Shown here: positions 21,721-26,774 of the stretch, in pieces
Layout of the letters: the number at the start of each line of letters is the position of its first letter
How positions within the stretch are numbered: position 1 is the first letter of the stretch
Assembly (NCBI GenBank): GCA_029240395.1
Contig: JAREAJ010000002.1
Span: 1-26,774, forward strand
Direction of reading: 5' to 3'
DNA length: 26,774 bases
Source: Nitrososphaeraceae archaeon
GTDB lineage: Archaea > Thermoproteota > Nitrososphaeria > Nitrososphaerales > Nitrososphaeraceae
Made by a program: the position numbers and the translations under genes
Notes under the pieces: model-generated
Databases searched by the model: none
What the model was told of the DNA's origin: nothing
Seen by the model: the letters and a program-made list of their open reading frames with translations, nothing else

Positions 21721-23550
21721 CTAACATATACTTTGGTAAAGTCTAATCTCTTGATTTCCAATCACAGCGTTCACTAACTTGCGTCCGTTCTCTGAGTGTT
21801 TATCAACCTTTATTCTGGCCTTTTTTCCGACTTGGCTATTAAGAAGAAATTCATCTTGCACGTAAACGTCAACCTTTTTTCCTACAAAAGCAGGGTCGAC
21901 GAGGAGATTAATGGATGATCCCCCCTCACTAACCTGAAAAGAAATTTCCTGCCCTAGGGTGGGGGTTTTTACCTCCACATCAATATGAATGCCCAGCATT
22001 TTTTCTAATTCGTTTACAGTCGATCCTCCCTTCCCGATTATAACCGGAGCAATATCTTTGTTGACTCTAATTTGGACCCGATCTCTTGAGGTTAGCTTTA
22101 TTTCTGCTTTAGGATCGAACCTTCTTATTGTATCTCTTATTTTGGATTCCGCCAGCGTTGTTATGGCATCTTCGCTCGGCTTGAAGTCTGCGAAGCTGGA
22201 TGTGGGGACCACAATGTTTTCTTCCCCGTATGTATATATTTCATACTCTATCTGTCCCATATCAAAATCACGCACTTCTATGACTGGTCGAGCAAGATCG
22301 CTCTCTGTCATACCACTGGGAACTCGGATAGTCAGCGATATTTCATAGACCTTGCTTATTGAGCCGTCCTTAACAAAGACTATTGTATCGAGTATATGAG
22401 GGATCATTCCTAGTTCAATTTTTCCAATAAATCTCTGTACTGCGTCTACAGGGCTGCTTGCGTGTACAACCCCCACCATTCCCACACCTGCCAATCTCAT
22501 ATCTGAGAAGACTAGGAAGTCATTTGTTCTTCTGACCTCGTCAAAAACTGTGTAATCAGGTCTAACCATGAGAAGTATGTCAACCGCCTTTTCGAAAGTA
22601 CCCTCAAGGGGACCGTACTGCGTAATATTCCTGGAAATTTGCAGGTCTCGCGGAGACTCAAATGTTTTGACTATTTTCCCCCGTTGGGCATAGAACTCAG
22701 CTATGCTGCTTGCCAGTGTACTTTTTCCTGACCCGGGAGAACCTGCAACTATTACTCCCTCCGCTTTTTGCGAGAGTCTATTCATAAGCTTCTCGCTGAT
22801 GCCGTAATCCATCAGTGAAAGCTTTACAATTGGCCTGACTATTGTTATTTCAATGGCTTCGGAAAAGGGAGGTCGTGTTATAGCGATTCGGAAAGCGCCC
22901 AGCTGCACCACGATCGCACCTTTTCTGTTGATTTCGACTGAGCCTCCAATTGATGCCGTGGCTATTTCTACGACTTGGTTTGCCATTTCGTTCAACTCCG
23001 CATATGTCATTTTTTCGTCTGAAAGTTGTATAAGCTCAAAGTTTCCAGGCTTTCCGCGCTTGCCCATTGCAGGGACTCCCTCCTTCAGGTGCACACTCAT
23101 TGTATTGCCGTCAAAGAATCTCTCAAAGGGAGGGCGATCGCTTGATTTGCTGGTTTTTATTAGCTCGGAATTTATACCTAGAGCTTCAGCTACAAGATGC
23201 TGAACGTAGTCTGCGGTAAGAAGTGTTGCATCATTTTCTCTAGCAATATCCGTTATAATCGCATCAATCCTGCCACCCTTTGCAAGCTGAATATCATTAA
23301 AAGTAGGCATATGGCCTCTAAAGCTAAGGACTACTCCCGTAGTGCCACAAAATTCTCTTATTTTCCTAATTTCATCCAGACCGATGATTCCTTGTTCCCT
23401 ATTGTCAGAGGCTTGTGACCGCAGTTCGTCGATAACAGGTATCGGTACTATGATTTCATCGCCGCCTTTTATTTCGTTGTTTTGAAGCTTAGAACCTATT
23501 TGCCTTCCGATAATTGCGCTTGTATCGAGAACATATTTCCTCTTTTCCAA
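21721..23550 (-). CDS. pina: PIN domain-containing ATPase PINA
   Basis: An archaeal ATPase (COG1855); the Sulfolobus homologue acts on Holliday junctions with Hjc and Hjm. Domain order over 609 residues is clear. The N-terminal PIN domain (about 1-130) has the acidic residues D9, D96, D101 and D114. The middle has a PilT/VirB11-like ATPase with Walker A GSPGSGKST at 270-278 and Walker B TVFDEVRR at 334-341. A KH domain has IIGKGG at 504-509, and a TRAM-like C-terminus follows (about 555-609). The start is TTG at 23550, with a TATA-like box 27 bases upstream. A role in recombination or repair is inferred from the homologue. Confidence 0.9.
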   Translation of the reverse strand: MEKRKYVLDTSAIIGRQIGSKLQNNEIKGGDEIIVPIPVIDELRSQASDNREQGIIGLDEIRKIREFCGTTGVVLSFRGHMPTFNDIQLAKGGRIDAIITDIARENDATLLTADYVQHLVAEALGINSELIKTSKSSDRPPFERFFDGNTMSVHLKEGVPAMGKRGKPGNFELIQLSDEKMTYAELNEMANQVVEIATASIGGSVEINRKGAIVVQLGAFRIAITRPPFSEAIEITIVRPIVKLSLMDYGISEKLMNRLSQKAEGVIVAGSPGSGKSTLASSIAEFYAQRGKIVKTFESPRDLQISRNITQYGPLEGTFEKAVDILLMVRPDYTVFDEVRRTNDFLVFSDMRLAGVGMVGVVHASSPVDAVQRFIGKIELGMIPHILDTIVFVKDGSISKVYEISLTIRVPSGMTESDLARPVIEVRDFDMGQIEYEIYTYGEENIVVPTSSFADFKPSEDAITTLAESKIRDTIRRFDPKAEIKLTSRDRVQIRVNKDIAPVIIGKGGSTVNELEKMLGIHIDVEVKTPTLGQEISFQVSEGGSSINLLVDPAFVGKKVDVYVQDEFLLNSQVGKKARIKVDKHSENGRKLVNAVIGNQEIRLYQSIC

Positions 23551-23572
23551 TCAAGTCTATCAGGGCTACACA

Positions 23573-23593
23573 CAATTAAAGCATTTTAATGCT
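23573..23593 (-). promoter_or_regulatory. Pina promoter with an adjoining 14-bp inverted repeat
   Basis: On the minus strand CTTTAATTG (23573-23581) is centred 27 bases before the pina TTG. Directly upstream and overlapping by two bases is AGCATTAAAATGCT (23580-23593), an inverted repeat with 6-base arms and a 2-base spacer. The repeat overlaps the expected BRE position. Confidence 0.45.
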
Positions 23594-23679
23594 AATACTT
23601 ATGAGTTCTTTCGCATGACTTGCTCTATCCCAAAATTAGAAAAAGGAAACAATCAAAACATGTTTTGATATATTTACCT

Positions 23680-24102
23680 ATGATCTTGGAAAAAGAAATC
23701 TTTCAGAAACTCTGCAACAAAGTCGTGTCAGCCGATCCAGCCATCAGATTCGCCGGCATTTCTGATGAGGACGGAGAGCTTCTGGCTTTTGCCGAGAGAG
23801 AAAACCTTAGTCCTCTGCTCACACCTGAAGAAAGAGCGCAATATGCAATCACAGCGGCTACAAGGCAGTTTACAAGGCTCCGTTGGGAGTCCCATTTAGG
23901 AAATATCCACTATGCTTCATCACATTACGCGAAACTCATAAGAGCTACAATTCCAATAACCGATGATAATAATAGGCTAGTATTTGTACTGCTGATGTCC
24001 TTTGACGTTGGTACAGCTAATTATCATAAAATTATCGTTAAGAACGTGATCCCACTTGTAGACAGTTATCGCGAACACCTATTGGTAAGCATTCAAAAAT
24101 AG
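23680..24102 (+). CDS. DUF6659 family protein, unknown function
   Basis: A 140-residue soluble protein of a family I associate with Thaumarchaeota and that has no known function. Typical elements are LCNKVVSADPAIRFAGISD near the start, GELLAFAERENLSPLLTPEE, RLRWESHLGNIHYASSHY and a strand rich in hydrophobic residues (LVFVLLMSFDV) near the end. The alternation of strand, helix and strand suggests a small sensor-like fold. ATG at 23680 is chosen because it opens the conserved region; the in-frame TTG at 23620 would add a basic 20-residue extension. It is transcribed divergently from pina, with the 14-bp inverted repeat between them. Confidence 0.78.
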   Translation: MILEKEIFQKLCNKVVSADPAIRFAGISDEDGELLAFAERENLSPLLTPEERAQYAITAATRQFTRLRWESHLGNIHYASSHYAKLIRATIPITDDNNRLVFVLLMSFDVGTANYHKIIVKNVIPLVDSYREHLLVSIQK

Positions 24103-24119
24103 GACTCGACTAGAGTTGG

Positions 24120-24878
24120 CTACTGTTTTGCGGATATACCGCCGTCTACAGTTAAAACAACCCCAGTGATCCAGTTTGCATCGCGGGAACAGAGGTATGA
24201 CACAGCGCCAGCGATATCCTCTGCAGTGCCAATCCTCCGCAACGGAAAAGTAGACTCCAGCGTTGTTCTCGCTTCTTCATCTTCAAGGTATGGCTCGATG
24301 CTTTGAGTCCTGATCGTAGATGGTGCTATACAATTACAATGAATTCCATGAGGACCGTACTCAACTGCGATGCTCTTTGTGAACATTATAATAGCTGCCT
24401 TCGTGACGCCATAAACTGAAAGTGGAACTCTAGGTATGGCTCGAAGTCCTAGCAGAGAGGATATGTTCACAATATTGCCAGCCTTTGCCTCCATCATGAT
24501 AGGTAAGACGGATCTTGTCGTTCGAAGCGTGCCAACCAGATTCGTCTCTATCAACGGAGCCCAATCGTCTTCGTTCATAAGGTGGAACGGTTTAGGTTCG
24601 TTTATCGTCCCAGCACTGTTGATCAAGATGTTGATCCGATCGAAGGCGGATAAAGTTTGTTCTATTATATTAATTACATCGGTTTCTCTTGTTATGTCTG
24701 CTTTAATAGGAAGAAGTCTGTTTTGGTCCTCGAACTCCCGGGCAAACGAATTCAGCCGAGATAGATCTCTTCCCACCATCACTAATTTTGCGCCATCGGC
24801 ATACAACCGTTTCGAGATTGCCTGTCCCACACCTCCACCGGCCCCTGTAACAATAGCCACTAGATCATTTGCATTCAT
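24120..24878 (-). CDS. Short-chain dehydrogenase/reductase (SDR), FabG-like
   Basis: A classical SDR of 252 residues. The cofactor motif is TGAGGGVG at 11-18, the structural NSAG is at 87-90, and the catalytic tetrad N113, S140 or S141, Y156 and K160 is in NISSLLG and SVYGVTKAA. PSTIRT and the C-terminal GVVLTVDGG complete the fold. R37 after the second strand (GRD) favours NADPH. The substrate is unknown; FabG-like 3-oxoacyl reductases, sugar or alcohol dehydrogenases are all possible. ATG at 24878 has a TATA-like box 27 bases upstream. It converges on the DUF6659 gene with 17 bases between the stops. Confidence 0.88.
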   Translation of the reverse strand: MNANDLVAIVTGAGGGVGQAISKRLYADGAKLVMVGRDLSRLNSFAREFEDQNRLLPIKADITRETDVINIIEQTLSAFDRINILINSAGTINEPKPFHLMNEDDWAPLIETNLVGTLRTTRSVLPIMMEAKAGNIVNISSLLGLRAIPRVPLSVYGVTKAAIIMFTKSIAVEYGPHGIHCNCIAPSTIRTQSIEPYLEDEEARTTLESTFPLRRIGTAEDIAGAVSYLCSRDANWITGVVLTVDGGISAKQ

Positions 24879-24900
24879 TGATTTCTAAAAGTTCGTCTCC

Positions 24901-24910
24901 TTTTAATATA
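24901..24910 (-). promoter_or_regulatory. TATA box of the SDR gene
   Basis: The minus strand reads TATATTAAAA, centred 27 bases before the ATG at 24878; leaderless transcription is likely. The divergent purK promoter lies in the same 109-base gap. Confidence 0.5.
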
Positions 24911-24987
24911 AACAGATCATTGTCATAGTGGAAATCATTTGTAAATAACCCTTTTAACCCCGTTGCAATGATTTACAATATAATTCT

Positions 24988-26163
24988 ATGCTGCATGGGG
25001 ATGTTAATGCATTAGAAGTCTCGGATCCGACAAGTATTGGAATCATAGGAGGCGGACAACTTGGCAAGATGATAGCACAGGAGGCAAAACGGATGTCTAT
25101 GAAGGTGATTGTTCTTGATCCACAGGAACATTGTCCTGCATCGTCCGTAGTTGATGAGCAGATCGTCGCTGATTTTAAGGATCAGGCCGCAATAGATCGC
25201 CTGGCATCCAAATGTGATGTGCTAACGTACGAGATTGAGCTTGCTAACTCAGATGCCCTGGAGCGCTTGGAAGCAAGGGGAAAAGATGTATGTCCGTCTC
25301 CTCGGATATTGCGAATTATCCAGGACAAATACAAACAGAAAGCATTCTTCAAGGAAAACAACATCCCATTGCCCGATTTTCACCTAATAGATAGAGCAAC
25401 TGACTTGAATAAAGTGTTGAAGAGTTTTGGCTTGCCTTTGCTCGTGAAAGCACGTGTAGACTCTTATGATGGAAGGGGTAATACATTGATTCAGTCTCAA
25501 AAAGAACTGTTAAATTGGTTCAGAAATATTAATGGAACAAAATACATGATCGAGAGAGTCATCAAGTTTAGAAAAGAATTGTCCGTGATGGTTGCCAGAA
25601 ATAGAAAGGGTCAAATCGAGTCTTTTCCAGTTGTAGAGAACATCCATAAAAACAACATTCTGAATACAACTATTGCACCGGCCAGAGTTCCAGAAATGAC
25701 TTGGCGAAAGGCAAAGAAGATAGCAGAAAAGGCAGTTACGGCACTAGGTGGATCAGGGATATTTGGAGTCGAAATGTTTCTTACGTCTGACGGTAGAATA
25801 TTGGTAAATGAAGTATCTCCTAGGCCCCATAATTCTGGTCACTACACCATAGAGGCTTGCTCAATATCCCAGTTTGAACAGCATCTTCGAGCCATCCTGG
25901 ATTTACCCTTATCCCGGCCTCAGCTACTTTCCCCTGCAGTAATGGTTAATATTCTTGGTTCGCCAAATTGTAGCGGTCCTTATAGGATAAAGGGGCTGCG
26001 TGGCTTGTTTTCGATCCCAGGGTGTAAGCTACACCTTTACGGCAAGAAGACTTCCAAACCTAACAGAAAGCTTGGTCATATAACTGTCACAGCTAAAGGA
26101 GCTAGCGCTGCTCTCAGACGGGCCAAAAAAGCCAGAGAATCCTTGACGCTCGAGAGCTTGTGA
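24988..26163 (+). CDS. purK: N5-carboxyaminoimidazole ribonucleotide synthase
   Basis: This ATP-grasp enzyme carboxylates AIR to N5-CAIR in purine synthesis. The 391 residues show GIIGGGQLGKMIAQEAKRM at 18-36, the PurK N-terminal AIR-binding loop, ATP-grasp lysine K154 and DGRGN at 161-165, and the metal/substrate segment NEVSPRPHNSGHYTIEA at 274-290, a PurK signature. The N-terminus is about 15 residues longer than minimal. ATG at 24988 is the first start; TTTTAAC near 24952 could be the TATA box, with a leader of a few bases. The stop overlaps the purE GTG by four bases, so translation is coupled. Confidence 0.94.
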   Translation: MLHGDVNALEVSDPTSIGIIGGGQLGKMIAQEAKRMSMKVIVLDPQEHCPASSVVDEQIVADFKDQAAIDRLASKCDVLTYEIELANSDALERLEARGKDVCPSPRILRIIQDKYKQKAFFKENNIPLPDFHLIDRATDLNKVLKSFGLPLLVKARVDSYDGRGNTLIQSQKELLNWFRNINGTKYMIERVIKFRKELSVMVARNRKGQIESFPVVENIHKNNILNTTIAPARVPEMTWRKAKKIAEKAVTALGGSGIFGVEMFLTSDGRILVNEVSPRPHNSGHYTIEACSISQFEQHLRAILDLPLSRPQLLSPAVMVNILGSPNCSGPYRIKGLRGLFSIPGCKLHLYGKKTSKPNRKLGHITVTAKGASAALRRAKKARESLTLESL

Positions 26164-26687
26164 GATTCCAGGGGAAAGATACCGATTTGGCTCATGTCCT
26201 TGTCGCTGTTGTAATGGGTAGCGATTCCGACCTTCCGGTAATGAAGGATGCCAGCGATGTACTGAGGTATTTTGATATACGTCATGAGGTGAGAATTCTC
26301 TCTGCTCATAGGACTGCTAGTTCAATGTTCAAGTATGCACAGGCCGCAAAGAAGCGAGGGATCTTGGTAATAATTGCTGGAGCAGGAGGAGCGGCTCACC
26401 TGCCTGGCATGATCGCGGCAATCACACCGATTCCTGTTATAGGAGTTCCGATCAAAAGTTCTTCGCTTAATGGACTTGATTCACTTCTATCTATTGTTCA
26501 GATGCCTCCGGGTGTTCCTGTCGCGACTATGGCAATCAACGGGGCTAGAAACGCGGGCATACTTGCTACACAGATTGTAGGAACAAGCCATCCGGAAGTT
26601 AGTGAAAAGGTAAATGAATACAAAAATAAACTGAGTAAAGAAATTGCTTTAAAAGACCTGAAACTCAAGAATGCGAGTCCAGAATAA
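26160..26687 (+). CDS. purE: N5-carboxyaminoimidazole ribonucleotide mutase
   Basis: PurE converts N5-CAIR made by PurK into CAIR, the next purine intermediate. The 175 residues contain VVMGSDSDLPVM at 17-28, SAHRT at 48-52 with the catalytic His50, and AGAGGAAHLPGMIAA at 73-87 with H80, the class I PurE signature. GVPIKSSSLNGLDSLLSIV continues the active-site loop. Co-occurrence with PurK shows this is the class I mutase, not an AIR carboxylase. The start is GTG at 26160, within the GTGA overlap with the purK stop. An N-terminal extension of about 12 residues precedes the first strand. Confidence 0.94.
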   Translation: MRFQGKDTDLAHVLVAVVMGSDSDLPVMKDASDVLRYFDIRHEVRILSAHRTASSMFKYAQAAKKRGILVIIAGAGGAAHLPGMIAAITPIPVIGVPIKSSSLNGLDSLLSIVQMPPGVPVATMAINGARNAGILATQIVGTSHPEVSEKVNEYKNKLSKEIALKDLKLKNASPE

Positions 26688-26707
26688 TACAACGCTTGAT
26701 CTGTGGC

Positions 26708-26774
26708 TCATGAGCCTATCATGCCGGGTAATTTGATTGGCTTACGATAGTCCTTGGTGATGTCAATGCCTTCA
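26708..26774 (-). CDS. C-terminal end of an unidentified protein, truncated by the window edge
   Basis: The minus strand is open from the window edge to a TGA at 26708-26710. The last 21 residues read EGIDITKDYRKPIKLPGMIG followed by Ser. The composition and the clean run look coding, but too little is visible to name a family. It converges on purE, with 20 bases between the stops. Confidence 0.45.
   Translation of the reverse strand, partial: EGIDITKDYRKPIKLPGMIGS

Noticed and set aside
24436..24888. Open frame of 150 codons antisense to the SDR gene
   Set aside because: The SDR frame has all catalytic motifs; the opposite frame has no recognisable motif and no promoter at its start.
1..26774. 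CRISPR array, insertion sequence, prophage or integrated element
   Set aside because: No regularly spaced repeats, transposase, integrase or phage genes were seen, and no direct repeat of a tRNA 3' end was noticed near the two tRNA genes.

Overview
The window is archaeal and best fits Nitrososphaeria (Thaumarchaeota). It carries archaeal RNase P proteins (Pop5/Rnp2 and Rpp30/Rnp3), ribosomal protein eS1 (S3Ae), an archaeal/eukaryotic-type prolyl-tRNA synthetase, the archaeal PIN-ATPase PINA, F420 ligase CofE, a Thi4 thiazole synthase, a ThiD-ThiN fusion and a DUF6659 protein, a family I associate with this lineage. Two tRNA genes are interrupted by introns or insertions. Many start codons sit about 25-27 bases after a TATA-like box with no leader, which is typical archaeal leaderless transcription. 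TTG and GTG starts are common (cofE, proS, the DedA gene, rnp3, thiDN, pina, purE). By eye the base composition is moderate and even; I saw no insertion sequence, prophage, CRISPR array or compositional island.

Layout. 1-3664: truncated sucC (-), a 53-residue membrane miniprotein, a CaCA-type cation exchanger, and a TPR/winged-helix protein. 3782-6972: a sulfur and redox group, thi4 and trxB (+) facing a tusA-cysteine synthase operon (-). 7037-9041: cofE and a HAD phosphatase of the SerB/ThrH type (-), then a small four-cysteine protein (+). 9078-12293: proS, a DedA-family membrane protein and an inositol-monophosphatase-family enzyme (+). 12315-12612: divergent tRNA-Asp (large D-loop insertion) and tRNA-Lys (12-nt intron with a readable bulge-helix-bulge). 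12613-13330: a gene-poor stretch with a tiny thioredoxin-like ORF and a cluster of inverted GGTAAC/GTTACC repeats. 13331-17711 (-): cbiA, rnp2, rnp3, a COG1325 RNA-binding protein, rps3ae and a metallophosphoesterase. 17887-19416 (+): a GalT-like protein and a four-helix membrane protein. 19500-23550 (-): a sugar nucleotidyltransferase, thiDN and pina. 23680-26774: DUF6659 (+), an SDR oxidoreductase (-), the coupled pair purK-purE (+), and the 3' end of an unidentified gene (-).

How the genes work together. Thi4 makes the thiazole half of thiamine, and ThiD-ThiN activates the pyrimidine half and joins the two; both lie here about 16 kb apart. Thi4, TrxB, TusA and cysteine synthase all handle sulfur or thiols and sit together. 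CofE, CbiA and PurK/PurE serve F420, cobalamin and purine synthesis. The RNase P proteins, eS1, ProRS and the two tRNAs form the translation and RNA-processing part. Most genes are ordinary housekeeping genes. The parts most worth a second look are the two tRNA insertions, the sulfur cluster, the small unannotated ORFs and several palindromes beside promoters.
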